Positions 16,483 to 25,379 of a stretch of DNA of 60,230 nucleotides are shown here, in pieces. The DNA is from Burkholderiales bacterium. Lineage in GTDB: Bacteria > Pseudomonadota > Gammaproteobacteria > Burkholderiales > Burkholderiaceae_C. Made by a program: the position numbers and the translations under genes. Position 1 is the stretch's first letter; every line of letters begins with the position of its first letter. The stretch spans positions 2,018,951 through 2,079,180 of the forward strand of contig CP070653.1 of NCBI GenBank assembly GCA_020354665.1. The letters run 5' to 3'. The notes under the pieces are model-generated. The model worked only from the letters and a program-made list of their open reading frames with translations. It searched no databases and was not told the origin of the DNA.

Positions 16483-17604
16483 ATGGGTCCTCTGTTCATC
16501 GGGTTGATGTCAGGCACTTCGCTCGACGGCGTCGACGGCGTGCTCGCGGAGTTCCCAGCCGAGTCGGATCGCGTGCTACAGATCCGGGCCCATGTCTGGC
16601 GGGCATTCGCCCCGGACTTGCGTGACGAGCTGAAAGCCTTGAACACGAGCGGCCCGGACGAGCTCCACCGCGCTGCACTGGCCGGCAATGCACTGGCACG
16701 CCTGTATGGCGAAGTGGTCTCCATGGTGCTGATCGAGGCCGGTGTCTCGGCGCGCGACGTGCGCGCGATTGGTGCGCATGGCCAGACGGTGCGCCATTGC
16801 CCGAAGGCTTTCGACGGCACGGGGTACACACTGCAAATCGTGCAGCCCGCTTTGCTGGCGGAACTCACCGACATCGACGTGGTGGCGGACTTCCGCGCGC
16901 GCGACGTCGCCGCCGGCGGGCAGGGTGCACCGCTGGTGCCAGCGTTTCATAAGGCGCTGTTCGCTCGGCCGGGACGAAACGTCGCCGTGCTCAATCTGGG
17001 CGGCATTGCGAACTTGAGCCTGCTGCCCGGCAGGGGCCCGGTCACTGGCTTCGATTGCGGTCCAGCCAATGTCTTGCTCGACCACTGGCATCAACGCCAC
17101 CGGGGACCGCCGTTCGACCGCGATGGCGCCTGGGCCGCTGGCGGTTCGGTGCTGCCTGAGTTGCTGGGCGCGCTTCTCGCCGAGCCGTATTTTTCGAAGC
17201 CACCACCCAAGAGCACGGGCCGGGACTTGTTCGATGCCGCCTGGCTGGAGCGCAGACTGGCGCGCCACGCCAACGCCGATCCGCGCGATGTCCAGGCGAC
17301 GCTGGCCGAGCTGACCGCCGCCAGCGTTGCCAACGAGTTACTGCGCCATGCTCCGGCCACGGAAGAGCTTTGGCTGTGCGGTGGCGGCGCCCACAATGGC
17401 GATCTGCGGAACCGCCTGCGCGCGCGGCTGCCGCAGGCAGGCATGCGCTCGACGCAGGAGTGCGGTCTTCCCCCGACTCAGATCGAAGCGGCTGCCTTCG
17501 CCTGGCTGGCACGCGCTTTCGCAGCCGGCGAAGCCGGCAACATCGAATCAGTCACCGGCGCTCGAGGGCCTCGCCGGCTGGGCGCTTGGTATCCGGCCCG
17601 CTAG
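16483..17604 (+). CDS. anmK: Anhydro-N-acetylmuramic acid kinase
   Basis: This 373-aa cytoplasmic kinase phosphorylates and opens 1,6-anhydro-MurNAc to MurNAc-6-phosphate in peptidoglycan recycling. The N-terminal GLMSGTSLDGVDGV is the family signature. GAHGQTVRHCP, DFRARDVAAGGQGAPLVPAFH and NLGGIANLSLLPG follow in the right order, and LWLCGGGAHNGDLRNRL is the C-terminal sugar-kinase fold motif. Length is typical (365-390). It directly follows the M23 peptidase, which fits a shared role in cell-wall turnover. Start ATG 16483. Confidence 0.96.
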   Translation: MGPLFIGLMSGTSLDGVDGVLAEFPAESDRVLQIRAHVWRAFAPDLRDELKALNTSGPDELHRAALAGNALARLYGEVVSMVLIEAGVSARDVRAIGAHGQTVRHCPKAFDGTGYTLQIVQPALLAELTDIDVVADFRARDVAAGGQGAPLVPAFHKALFARPGRNVAVLNLGGIANLSLLPGRGPVTGFDCGPANVLLDHWHQRHRGPPFDRDGAWAAGGSVLPELLGALLAEPYFSKPPPKSTGRDLFDAAWLERRLARHANADPRDVQATLAELTAASVANELLRHAPATEELWLCGGGAHNGDLRNRLRARLPQAGMRSTQECGLPPTQIEAAAFAWLARAFAAGEAGNIESVTGARGPRRLGAWYPAR

Positions 17605-17613
17605 GCAGACATG

Positions 17614-17637
17614 AAAAAGGCCGCCCAGAGGGCGGCC
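17614..17637 (-). terminator. Intrinsic terminator of erpA
   Basis: On the minus strand: an 8-bp stem GGCCGCCC, loop TCT, GGGCGGCC, followed by TTTTT. It lies 26 bases past the erpA stop. In the plus direction the stem has no T-run, so it would end anmK transcription only weakly. Confidence 0.85.
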
Positions 17638-17662
17638 TCGGCGCGTGTCAGCGCGGTGCGAA

Positions 17663-18034
17663 TCAGACCGTGAAACTCGATCCACAACCGCAAGTGGTCG
17701 TCGCGTTCGGGTTCTTGATCACGAACTGCGCGCCCTGAAGGTCCTCTTTGTAGTCGATTTCGGCCCCCACCAGGTACTGCAGGCTCATCGCGTCGATCAG
17801 CAGCGTGACGCCGTTCTTCGTCATCTGCGTGTCGTCGTCGTTGACCACCTCGTCGAACGTGAAGCCGTACTGAAAACCCGAGCAGCCGCCGCCCTGGACA
17901 AACACCCGCAGCTTCAGGTCCGGGTTGCCTTCCTCGTCGACGAGTTCCCTGACTTTCGCAGCCGCGCTGTCGGTGAAGATCAGCGGCGCCGGCATGGCGT
18001 CTTCAGATACTGCGGTTTCAGCGACAGCACTCAT
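17663..18034 (-). CDS. erpA: Iron-sulfur cluster insertion protein ErpA
   Basis: This 123-aa A-type carrier hands Fe-S clusters to apoproteins. Its three ligand cysteines are at 51 ([11 protein letters not shown]), 115 and 117 (TTCGCGSSF). The [25 protein letters not shown] start and the late [17 protein letters not shown] strand are typical for the betaproteobacterial ErpA, which has a short extra N-terminus. It is a single gene ended by a clear terminator. Bactofilin lies 45 bases upstream on the same strand. Confidence 0.95.
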   Translation of the reverse strand: MSAVAETAVSEDAMPAPLIFTDSAAAKVRELVDEEGNPDLKLRVFVQGGGCSGFQYGFTFDEVVNDDDTQMTKNGVTLLIDAMSLQYLVGAEIDYKEDLQGAQFVIKNPNATTTCGCGSSFTV

Positions 18035-18079
18035 TCAGTCTCCTCGGTCGCGCAACTGCGCGAAAAATAATGCCAAAGT

Positions 18080-18475
18080 CTACGCCTGCTTTGAAGCCGC
18101 CAGCCGCAGTGCGGGCTTTTCGTCGGCGTTGAGCGGCCGCAGCTCGCCGTCTATCGAGGCGCCTTGGTGCATTTCGAGTCTCTCGTAGCGGACATCGCCG
18201 ACGATACGCGCCTTGGGCTGCAGCTCGAGCAATTCCTCGGAAAGCACGGGTCCGGTCACCATGCCGTTGACGATGACGTGGGCCGCGCGAACCTTTCCGG
18301 TGACGCGCGCCTTTTCGCTGATCACGAGGAGGTTCGGACCGTTGCCGAGCGCGACGATGTCACCGTTGACCTCCCCATCGACCCGCAAGCCGTCGCTGAA
18401 CCGCACTTCACCGTTGATCGTTGTGCCTTCCCCAACGAGCGTGCGGATCGGGGGCTGACGCTTCTTTCCAAACAT
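18080..18475 (-). CDS. Bactofilin (polymer-forming cytoskeletal protein)
   Basis: This 131-aa bactofilin folds as a beta-helix and polymerises without nucleotide into membrane-associated filaments used in cell shape or polar localisation. The signatures are the short, basic N-terminus MFGKKRQP, TLVGEGTTINGEVRFSDGLRVDGEV, and the regular hydrophobic-Gly repeats through ISEKARVTGKVRAAHVIVNG to YERLEMHQGASIDGEL. The frame is open farther upstream, but ATG 18475 follows GGAGGTCATC and gives the normal start. It is 32 bases downstream of a coiled-coil membrane protein gene. Confidence 0.93.
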   Translation of the reverse strand: MFGKKRQPPIRTLVGEGTTINGEVRFSDGLRVDGEVNGDIVALGNGPNLLVISEKARVTGKVRAAHVIVNGMVTGPVLSEELLELQPKARIVGDVRYERLEMHQGASIDGELRPLNADEKPALRLAASKQA

Positions 18476-18507
18476 GATGACCTCCGTCTTCTCGTCCGTT
18501 CGGACGC

Positions 18508-19215
18508 TCACAGTCTCACGGTTCGGGTCGCGCGCACAGCGCCCCTCGCGTCGATCAGTTTGACTTGAACCGTTTTTACCACGGCCGCGGGGGGGTGGTC
18601 GATAAAGCCGGCCACGCGTGCCGACTGCCGGAATCGCAACGACTTCACGGGCCCCGCTGGAACGAATGTCCACGGCTTGCCGTCGAGGCTGCCCTGCAGC
18701 AGGAACTCGTAGCGCCCATTGAACTCGGCCTGCGACTTGCTAGCCACCATGACCAGAAGTTGGTAATGCAGCTGCCCCGGCGCGGCCACCTCGACCTGAA
18801 GCCCGCGCACGTCGGGCCCATCGCTCGCAGCCGGCAGCAACTTCTCGTAAAAGCCAAGGTCGGCCTTGAGGGAGAGATTGTCAGCCTCGACCTGCTTGAG
18901 CTGCTGGGCAAGTTGGTCCTGAGCCGCCTTCTCGGCCTTCAGCAAGCTCTCGGCGGTGTTCGCAATCGACTGGGCGCGGTCCCTTTCCTCGCGCAACTGC
19001 TGTAGCTCCGCGCGCAGCAGGTCGAGTTCCGTCTTGCTCGATCGATCGAGTCCGGCGATGCCCTTGCCTACCTCGAACGCCCAGAGTGACAGCGCTGCCG
19101 AGAATCCGAGCACCAGCGCCACTGCGACCCAACGCAGGGGCCATGGCAGGTGACTGCGGACGATCATCCGCGGCGCGCTGATCGAGAGGCGGCGTCGCAG
19201 CAGTTTCCAGCGCAA
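18508..19215 (-). CDS. Membrane-anchored coiled-coil protein, DUF6776-like
   Basis: This 235-aa protein has a basic cytoplasmic start, one membrane helix (about 28-47, RWVAVALVLGFSAALSLWAF), a long coiled coil (about 60-118, LDLLRAELQQLREERDRA and onward) and a C-terminal beta-rich domain with LHYQLLVMVASKS. The same order is seen in the protein at 27849-28538, so the two are probably paralogues. The family is known only as a conserved proteobacterial unknown. Start is TTG 19215 behind AGGAGG at good spacing. It lies between rpsI and bactofilin, so a scaffold role near the filament protein is possible but unproven. Confidence 0.8.
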   Translation of the reverse strand: MRWKLLRRRLSISAPRMIVRSHLPWPLRWVAVALVLGFSAALSLWAFEVGKGIAGLDRSSKTELDLLRAELQQLREERDRAQSIANTAESLLKAEKAAQDQLAQQLKQVEADNLSLKADLGFYEKLLPAASDGPDVRGLQVEVAAPGQLHYQLLVMVASKSQAEFNGRYEFLLQGSLDGKPWTFVPAGPVKSLRFRQSARVAGFIDHPPAAVVKTVQVKLIDARGAVRATRTVRL

Positions 19216-19242
19216 GACGACGGATCCTCCTGAAACGATCGA

Positions 19243-19260
19243 GGCCGCGAGTTCGCGGCC
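19243..19260. repeat. GC-rich hairpin between rpsI and the DUF6776-like gene
   Basis: GGCCGCGA, GT, TCGCGGCC: a perfect 8-bp dyad 21 bases past the rpsI stop. On the minus strand it is followed by TCGATCGTTT, not a proper T-run. It could weakly attenuate read-through from the ribosomal genes or stabilise their 3' end. Confidence 0.5.
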
Positions 19261-19281
19261 CCGAAGTCGGCAGTGCCAGTC

Positions 19282-19674
19282 TTAACGCTTGCTGAATTGC
19301 TTGCGCCGTCGCGCGCCGTGCAAGCCCACTTTCTTTCGCTCGACCTCGCGTGCGTCGCGGGTCACGAATCCAGCGCGGGCGAGCTCGGGTTTGAGCGCAG
19401 CGTCATAGTCGATCAAGGCGCGGGTGATGCCATGCCGCACTGCGCCCGCCTGCCCGGACTCACCGCCGCCGCGCACATTGACGCGGATGTCGAACGACGC
19501 ATCATTGTTCGTGAGCAACAGGGGCTGCCTGACGATCATGATCGAAGTCTGGCGGCCGAAGTACTCGCTGACGGGCCGGTCGTTGACCGTGATCTGACCG
19601 CTGCCCTTCTTGAGAAAGACGCGCGCTACCGACGACTTCCGCCGTCCGGTACCGTAGTTCCAATTGCCGATCAT
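19282..19674 (-). CDS. rpsI: 30S ribosomal protein S9
   Basis: This 130-aa ribosomal protein has the standard start [20 protein letters not shown] and the basic C-terminal tail ending RRRKQFSKR, which reaches the P-site tRNA. The middle [19 protein letters not shown] is the conserved loop. Length 130 matches E. coli S9. It follows rplM after 9 bases, the universal rplM-rpsI arrangement. Confidence 0.98.
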   Translation of the reverse strand: MIGNWNYGTGRRKSSVARVFLKKGSGQITVNDRPVSEYFGRQTSIMIVRQPLLLTNNDASFDIRVNVRGGGESGQAGAVRHGITRALIDYDAALKPELARAGFVTRDAREVERKKVGLHGARRRKQFSKR

Positions 19675-19683
19675 CCCTGCTCC

Positions 19684-20112
19684 TCAGATTTGCAAAGCCT
19701 TGGGTTGCTGTGCGGTGTGCGGATGCGTTGCGCCAGCGTATACCTTGAGCTTCTTGGCCATCGCATAGCCCAGCGGACCCTTGGGCAACATCCCCTTGAC
19801 CGCCTTTTCCAAGGCGCGACCAGGATGCTTGGCCTGCATATCTTTGAACTTCGTGGCGTAGATGCCGCCCGGATGGCCCGAGTGGCGGTAATAGACCTTG
19901 TCTTCGGCCTTGTTTCCGGTGACGCGAATCTTGTCCGCGTTCACGACGATGATGAAGTCACCGGTGTCTACGTGAGGCGTATAGATGGCCTTGTGCTTGC
20001 CGCGTAACCGGAGTGCCACTTCGCTGGCGACACGTCCGAGCACCTTGTCGGTGGCGTCAATCACGAACCATTCATGCTTCACCTCGGCCGGTTTGGCGCT
20101 GAAGGTTTTCAT
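19684..20112 (-). CDS. rplM: 50S ribosomal protein L13
   Basis: This 142-aa protein is exactly the usual L13 length. Landmarks are [20 protein letters not shown], the [20 protein letters not shown] segment and the closing [20 protein letters not shown]. The reading frame continues upstream, but ATG 20112 gives the canonical [20 protein letters not shown] -10-like TAAAAT on the minus strand at 20295-20300 would leave a leader of about 175 bases, room for control of the operon. In E. coli L13 represses its own operon; whether that holds here is not visible. Confidence 0.97.
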   Translation of the reverse strand: MKTFSAKPAEVKHEWFVIDATDKVLGRVASEVALRLRGKHKAIYTPHVDTGDFIIVVNADKIRVTGNKAEDKVYYRHSGHPGGIYATKFKDMQAKHPGRALEKAVKGMLPKGPLGYAMAKKLKVYAGATHPHTAQQPKALQI

Positions 20113-20410
20113 GAGCAGCTTTCGGCGTCGAAGCCCGCTTTCGGCTGTCGACACATTGAACCGGCTGTTGGGGATCGGCTCCTTCGGCGCCGCTTGTTGG
20201 CTGCGGCCTCTCGGGAGCCCGGGGCGTCCGCGGCCACGGAGGGCTGCGCGGGTGCCAGTTCTCTTTCCGAGCCGGGGTGCGGAAAAAGTCTTGCATTTTA
20301 TCCCGGCACGTGCCGCTTCGCACCCCAATGAGCAGCCCAGGGCAAAGCGACGTTGCCGTGTACCAAGGTCCTTTTGCTATATTGGGGTTTGTACTGATAT
20401 CGATGGCGGC

Positions 20411-21145
20411 ATGGGCTCATTAGGCGACGTTCTGCACCGGATGCGCAGCGGTTCTCTGCAACGAGACGGCGAGACGGCTGTTGACAGGTCGATGCGCTTC
20501 AGATGGGTTCCGATCCGTTCGCTGTCAGAGCGCCATCGCCCCCGCCTCCTCGCGCATCTGCTGGCACTCGACGACGCTGACCGGTATTTCCGGTTCGGCC
20601 ATCCGGCGTCGGACGAACAGATCGCGCGTTATGTCGAGGGCATCGACTTCCGGCACGACGAGATCTTTGGCATTTTCAATCGAAGACTCGAACTCATTGC
20701 AATTGCACATCTCGCCTACCACGACACTGACGTCGAGACCGAATCCGAAGCGGATTCGGGCCGACTCGCCGAGTTCGGTGTGTCCGTGCTCAAAAGGTAT
20801 CGCGGCCGCGGATTTGGATCGCGGTTGTTTGAGCACTCGGTGTTGCACGCCCGCAATCGCGGCGTCGAAAGGCTGATGGTTCACGCATTGACCGAGAACA
20901 CCCCGATGCTGCACATCGCCCGCAGCGCCGGTGCGGTCGTCGAACGCGCCGGGGGGGAATCGGACGCCTGGCTGAAGTTGTCGCCGGATGACGTCGGTAG
21001 CCACATTGATGAATTGCTCACCGAGCATGCCGCCGAGCTAGACTACCAACTCAAGCGGCACGGCCGCCGAATCGTAGATCTTGTGGGTTCTATCACGGAA
21101 GCGTCTGCTCACATTCATAGATCCAGAAAAGGCGACACCGAGTGA
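20411..21145 (+). CDS. GNAT family N-acetyltransferase
   Basis: This 244-aa protein carries a GNAT fold in its middle. The acetyl-CoA pyrophosphate loop is RYRGRGFGSRLFEHSV, preceded by the strand AEFGVSVLK and followed by VERLMVHALTENTPMLHIARSAGA, the beta5-alpha4 segment. A C-terminal extension of about 50 residues (ELLTEHAAELDYQLKRHGRRI) is helical. The substrate is unknown. Similar RWVPIRSL-type N-termini occur in proteobacterial GNATs annotated only by family. The start chosen is ATG 20411; ATG at MRSGS or MRFRW could also be used. A TATATT -10-like box at 20378-20383 lies upstream, without a convincing -35. Confidence 0.8.
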   Translation: MGSLGDVLHRMRSGSLQRDGETAVDRSMRFRWVPIRSLSERHRPRLLAHLLALDDADRYFRFGHPASDEQIARYVEGIDFRHDEIFGIFNRRLELIAIAHLAYHDTDVETESEADSGRLAEFGVSVLKRYRGRGFGSRLFEHSVLHARNRGVERLMVHALTENTPMLHIARSAGAVVERAGGESDAWLKLSPDDVGSHIDELLTEHAAELDYQLKRHGRRIVDLVGSITEASAHIHRSRKGDTE

Positions 21146-21298
21146 CGCCGGCGCGGGGTCGGTGCCCGCATTAAGGGGCGCCAAGCCGCGGGGGTGATGG
21201 GCAGGCGCTGCCCGATCCAAGCAGACACACCCCGTCACATCCGGTAGATTCTGAGTGGGCGGTGCTCCGCACTGGCCCTGCTGCAGGGAGGTACCGGT

Positions 21299-22102
21299 TT
21301 GGAAGGTCAGTTTGTGCCGTGGGTGCTGGCGCTGGTCGCGGTACTCGTGGTCGGCGGCTTGGCGTTGTGGCGCGCGCACAGCCGCCCGCCGGCCGCCCAA
21401 CCCTTGCCGACCGAATGGGCGCTCACGCCGCGCCCGGTGTTCAGCACCGACGAGCGACGGGTGTACCGACAGCTCCGCGAAGCCCTACCGCACCACATCG
21501 TCTTGTCGAAGCTGCCGCTGGTGCGGTTCTGCCAACCCAACGACCCTCAGGAAGTTCGCTACTGGTACGAGCTGCTGGGGTCGATCCACGTGACCTTCGC
21601 GATCTGCAGCGCCAACGGCCGCGTGCTTGCGGCAATCGATCTCGACACCGACCGCGGAAGCTCCAGACGGGTCATGCAGATCAAGCAATCGGTATTGAAC
21701 GCGTGTCGTGTCCGATACCTGCGCTGCCCGGCTGACCACTTGCCTTCGGTGCCCGAACTTCAGCTGCTCGTGCCGCAGTCGAGCGCCTCGGCACGTGGGC
21801 CGCAGCCGGCCCCGGCGCTACCGACTCGGCCGATGCGCGCGGCACCCGCGGTCCCCGTGCCGGCTCCTCCTCGTCGCGAGCGCGCGACGCTCTGGCAGGA
21901 TTCGGGTTTCTTTCAGGACTCGTTCTTCGCCCCGGATAGCCGTCAGGACGGCTTCTCGAACAGCGACTTCCCGCCGTCTAGTTCCAGCCCCGACGAGCGA
22001 TCGGGGCGCAGCGGGTCCCGCCAGCGCGACCGGTTGGCCGATGACGAGATCGGCGGCGTCGTGGTGGACACGCCCCGAAGCGGGTCGTCGACAAGACACT
22101 GA
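21299..22102 (+). CDS. DUF2726-domain protein with one membrane anchor
   Basis: This 267-aa protein begins with a membrane helix (about 7-24, WVLALVAVLVVGGLALW). The DUF2726 region follows (about 48-145) with VYRQLREALPHHIVLSKLP, WYELLGSIHVTFAICSANG, AAIDLDTDRG and VLNACRVRYLRCP. DUF2726 resembles nuclease-like or DNA-binding domains in other proteins, but its role is not settled. From residue 160 on, the chain is low-complexity, rich in Pro, Ala, Ser and Asp (FFQDSFFAPDSRQDGFSNSD), probably disordered. The start is TTG 21299 behind GGGAGGTACCGG, since no in-frame ATG precedes the helix. Confidence 0.78.
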   Translation: MEGQFVPWVLALVAVLVVGGLALWRAHSRPPAAQPLPTEWALTPRPVFSTDERRVYRQLREALPHHIVLSKLPLVRFCQPNDPQEVRYWYELLGSIHVTFAICSANGRVLAAIDLDTDRGSSRRVMQIKQSVLNACRVRYLRCPADHLPSVPELQLLVPQSSASARGPQPAPALPTRPMRAAPAVPVPAPPRRERATLWQDSGFFQDSFFAPDSRQDGFSNSDFPPSSSSPDERSGRSGSRQRDRLADDEIGGVVVDTPRSGSSTRH

Positions 22103-22158
22103 CCCTTGCCAGGCAAACTGGCCCACTTACCGCATCAGCGCCGGACTACGATCGGCGC

Positions 22159-23232
22159 GTGACAGCGTCGCCTCATCCTCCTCCGACTGCGGTTCCACTT
22201 GGCGCCGATGCGAGCAGCTACGCAAGCCTCACCCCCCAGCACGTTCTCGATGCACTGGAGCAGGTTGGCCTGTTCGGTGACGGCCGGGTCCTGCAGCTCA
22301 ACTCGTACGAGAACCGGGTGTTCCAGGTCTATCTGGAGAGTGGCGAAGCAGTGGTCGCCAAGTTCTATCGCCCGCTCCGCTGGAGCGACGCACAGATCCT
22401 GGAGGAACACGCCTTCGCCGCGGAACTGGCCCATGCTGAAATCCCGGTCGCCGTGCCGCTGTCCCTGCACGCGCGGGCGAGCGGACCTTGCGGGCCAAGG
22501 CTGGCTGGGTCGCCGCCGACGCTGGCCGAATGGACCAGCGAGGACGGTGCGTTCCGCTTTGCGGTCACGCCGTGCCATTCCGGCCGCGCCCCCGAGCTCG
22601 ACGATCCCGAGACGCTGCGCTGGATCGGCCGTTTTCTGGGTCGGATCCACGCGGTAGGATCGCGGCGCTTGTTCGAACATCGGCTCACGCTGGATGTCGC
22701 GACGTTCGGCGCCTCCGCACGAGCCACGTTGGGCGGCTTGCTATCACCGGACCGCAAGCAAGCTTGGCTGAGCACCTGCGACGCCGCACTGGACGCGGTG
22801 GCTGGGGCATTTGACCGCCTGGGCACGGTGCGACGACTGCGCCTGCACGGTGACTGCCATCGCGGCAACATTCTGTGGAGCGATGCTGGGCCGCACTTCG
22901 TCGACCTCGACGATGCCGTCAACGGCCCCGCGATCCAGGACCTCTGGATGCTGCTGGCTGGCGACCGCAGCGCGATGACGCAGCAGCTGATCCAATTGCT
23001 GGAAGGCTATGAGGCGTTCCACGAGTTCGATTGGCGCGAATGCGCATTGATTGAACCGCTGCGTACCTTGCGCATGATTCACCACTGCGCCTGGATCGCG
23101 CGCCGCTGGGATGACCCGGCTTTCCCGGCGGCCTTTCCATGGTTCGGCACGCCGGCATATTGGGACAACGAAATCCAGATGCTGCGTGACCAATTGGATG
23201 CGATGCAGGAGCCGCCGCTGGGGTCCATCTAG
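22159..23232 (+). CDS. srkA: Stress response kinase SrkA-like (YihE/RdoA family)
   Basis: This 357-aa protein is a Ser/Thr kinase of the aminoglycoside-phosphotransferase fold; in E. coli SrkA counters envelope- and MazEF-linked death. The N-lobe reads QLNSYENRVFQVYLESGE with the Lys of AKFYRPLRWS. The catalytic loop is LHGDCHRGNI (His230, Asp232, Asn237) and the metal-binding Asp lies in FVDLDDAV (249-252). WMLLAGD follows as in the family. Length is slightly above SrkA's 328. It starts with GTG 22159. It converges with htpG across 104 bases, with only a weak GC hairpin between them. Confidence 0.9.
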   Translation: MTASPHPPPTAVPLGADASSYASLTPQHVLDALEQVGLFGDGRVLQLNSYENRVFQVYLESGEAVVAKFYRPLRWSDAQILEEHAFAAELAHAEIPVAVPLSLHARASGPCGPRLAGSPPTLAEWTSEDGAFRFAVTPCHSGRAPELDDPETLRWIGRFLGRIHAVGSRRLFEHRLTLDVATFGASARATLGGLLSPDRKQAWLSTCDAALDAVAGAFDRLGTVRRLRLHGDCHRGNILWSDAGPHFVDLDDAVNGPAIQDLWMLLAGDRSAMTQQLIQLLEGYEAFHEFDWRECALIEPLRTLRMIHHCAWIARRWDDPAFPAAFPWFGTPAYWDNEIQMLRDQLDAMQEPPLGSI

Positions 23233-23336
23233 TCTCAGCCCAGGGCGCCACCGGCATGCAGCCCGCAGCGGCACTCCGCGCCGCTGGCGCCAGACCCCCC
23301 ATCCGCCTGCAGCTCCGGACGTGGACGGCCCGGCGC

Positions 23337-25205
23337 TCAGCCTGTCAGCAAAGCATTGACGCGCTTGACGTAGCCGGCCGGATCTTCGAGCTGCCCGCCC
23401 TCGGCGAGCAGCGCTTGGTCGAACAGGATGTGGGCAAGCGCATCGAACTGCTCGCTCGCCTCCAGCTTCTTGACCAAGGGATGCGCGGCGTTGACCTCGA
23501 GCACCGGCAGCATCGTCGGAGCAGGCTGGCCCGCTTGCTTGAGCAAACGCGCGAGGTGCCCGCTCATGTCGCCCTCGGCGCTGACCAGGCAGGCCGGCGA
23601 GTCGACCAGCCGCGTGCTCACGCGCACGTCCTTGGCCTTGTCCTTGAGCGCCACCTTGAGCCGCTCGATCAACGGCTTTGCGGACTCGGCGACCGCCTCG
23701 GCTTCCTTCTTCTCGGCTTCGTCCTGCAGTTTGCCCAGGTCGACGGCGCCGCGCGCGACGCTGTGCAGCGGATGCCCGTCGAACTCGTAGAGGTGGGCGA
23801 GCATCCATTCGTCGACGCGGTCGACCAGCAACAGCACCTCCACGCCCTTCTTGCGGAACACCTCGAGATGCGGACTGGCCTTCGCCGCGGCGAGCGAATC
23901 GGCAGCGATGTAGTAGATCGCATCCTGGCCTTCCTTCATTCGGGATACGTAGTCGGTGAGCGAGACCTCCTCGTCCGCGTGCGTCGACGCGAACCGAAAC
24001 AGCTTGGCCAGCCGCTCCTGATTGGCCTGGTCTTCGCCAGCGCCCTCCTTGAGCACCGCGCCGAATTCCTTCCACCAGGCCGCGTACTTTTCCTGCTGCT
24101 GCTCGGCCAGGTCCTCGAGCATCGACAGCACCCGCTTGGTTGAACCCTCGCGGATCGCCTTCACATCGCGGCTTTCCTGCAGCAGTTCGCGGCTCACGTT
24201 GAGCGGCAGGTCCGAAGAGTCGATCACGCCGCGAACGAATCGCAGATAGGTCGGCATCAGGTCCTGCGCATCGTCCATCACAAACACCCGGCGCACGTAC
24301 AGCTTCACGCCCTGACGTCGATCGCGATTCCACAGATCGAACGGCGCCTTGGCCGGCAGGTACAGCAGCTGGGTGTACTCGCTACGACCCTCGACGCGGT
24401 TGTGCGTCCAGGCCAGGGGAGCGTCGGTGTCGTGGCTGATCGTCTTGTAGAACTCCTGGTACTGCTCTTCGCTGATCTCGCCCTTCGGCCTCGTCCACAA
24501 GGCGGAAGCCTTGTTGACCGTCTCCCATTCGTCCTTCAGCACGTACTCGGCCTGGTCTGCCAGCCACTCCTCCTTGCGCATCAGGATGGGCAACGAGACG
24601 TGGTCGCTGTACTTGCCGATCACGCCACGCAGTTTCCAGGCTTTGAGGTAGTCCTCCTCGCCGTCGCGCAGATGCAGGGTCACGTCGGTACCGCGCTCGG
24701 GCCGGACGATCGCCTCGACTTCGAATTCGCCGGCGCCGCCGCTGGACCAGCGCACACCCTGCTCGGCCGGCAGCCCGGCGCGGCGTGATTCAACGGTGAT
24801 CCGGTCGGCGACGATGAAGCCCGAATAGAAGCCCACTCCGAACTGGCCGATCAGATTGGCGTCCTTCTTCTGCTCGCCCTCGAGCTGGGCCATGAACTCA
24901 CGCGTGCCGCTGCGCGCGATCGTGCCCAGGTGCTGCACCGCCTCGTCACGACTCATGCCGATGCCGTTGTCGCGGATCGTCAGCGTCTTGGCGCCCGCGT
25001 CGTAGAAGACCCGGATCTCGAGATGAGGGGTGTCCTCGTACAGGGCTGCGTTGTCCAGCGCCTCGAAGCGCAGCTTGTCGCAAGCGTCCGAAGCGTTGGA
25101 GATCAACTCGCGCAGGAAGATTTCCTTGTTGGAATACAGCGAGTGCGTGACGAGGTGCAGGATCTGCTTGACCTCGGCCTGGAACGAAAGGGTTTGCTTT
25201 TCCAT
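23337..25205 (-). CDS. htpG: Chaperone HtpG (bacterial Hsp90)
   Basis: This 622-aa ATP-dependent dimeric chaperone is full length. The N-terminal ATPase has [34 protein letters not shown] (ATP lid) and [15 protein letters not shown]. The middle domain includes [20 protein letters not shown] and the catalytic-arginine segment [16 protein letters not shown]. The C-terminal dimerisation part ends [13 protein letters not shown] 25205 gives the normal [16 protein letters not shown]; an upstream in-frame start would add seven unsupported residues. A sigma-32 type promoter lies at 25253-25279, which fits heat-shock induction. Confidence 0.97.
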   Translation of the reverse strand: MEKQTLSFQAEVKQILHLVTHSLYSNKEIFLRELISNASDACDKLRFEALDNAALYEDTPHLEIRVFYDAGAKTLTIRDNGIGMSRDEAVQHLGTIARSGTREFMAQLEGEQKKDANLIGQFGVGFYSGFIVADRITVESRRAGLPAEQGVRWSSGGAGEFEVEAIVRPERGTDVTLHLRDGEEDYLKAWKLRGVIGKYSDHVSLPILMRKEEWLADQAEYVLKDEWETVNKASALWTRPKGEISEEQYQEFYKTISHDTDAPLAWTHNRVEGRSEYTQLLYLPAKAPFDLWNRDRRQGVKLYVRRVFVMDDAQDLMPTYLRFVRGVIDSSDLPLNVSRELLQESRDVKAIREGSTKRVLSMLEDLAEQQQEKYAAWWKEFGAVLKEGAGEDQANQERLAKLFRFASTHADEEVSLTDYVSRMKEGQDAIYYIAADSLAAAKASPHLEVFRKKGVEVLLLVDRVDEWMLAHLYEFDGHPLHSVARGAVDLGKLQDEAEKKEAEAVAESAKPLIERLKVALKDKAKDVRVSTRLVDSPACLVSAEGDMSGHLARLLKQAGQPAPTMLPVLEVNAAHPLVKKLEASEQFDALAHILFDQALLAEGGQLEDPAGYVKRVNALLTG

Positions 25206-25252
25206 GTGAATTCGGTCAAATCCCATGCCACATCGGCGCGGCGAACAGGCGA

Positions 25253-25279
25253 AATTGGGGCAGCCCTGCCGGATTCAAG
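25253..25279 (-). promoter_or_regulatory. Sigma-32 (RpoH) heat-shock promoter of htpG
   Basis: On the minus strand: -35 CTTGAA, a 13-base spacer and -10 CCCCAATT. This matches the RpoH consensus CTTGAA-N13/14-CCCCAT closely. The start of transcription would be near 25246, about 40 bases before the htpG ATG at 25205. Confidence 0.8.
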
Positions 25280-25379
25280 GGGCTCGCGGGCGCAGCCTCG
25301 GTCCCGCAGACTCTGTAAAGCCCTGATGGTATGGTCTGGCCCCTGCCGAGCCGCGACACAGCGCGGTTCTTGATCCTCC

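Noticed and set aside
19985..20410. N-terminal extension of the GNAT protein reading through the start of rplM
   Set aside because: It would overlap rplM and its leader; the protein from ATG 20411 has the full GNAT domain.
21199..21213. GGGCAG-GCG-CTGCCC hairpin after the GNAT gene
   Set aside because: Six-pair stem without a T-run; not enough to call a terminator.
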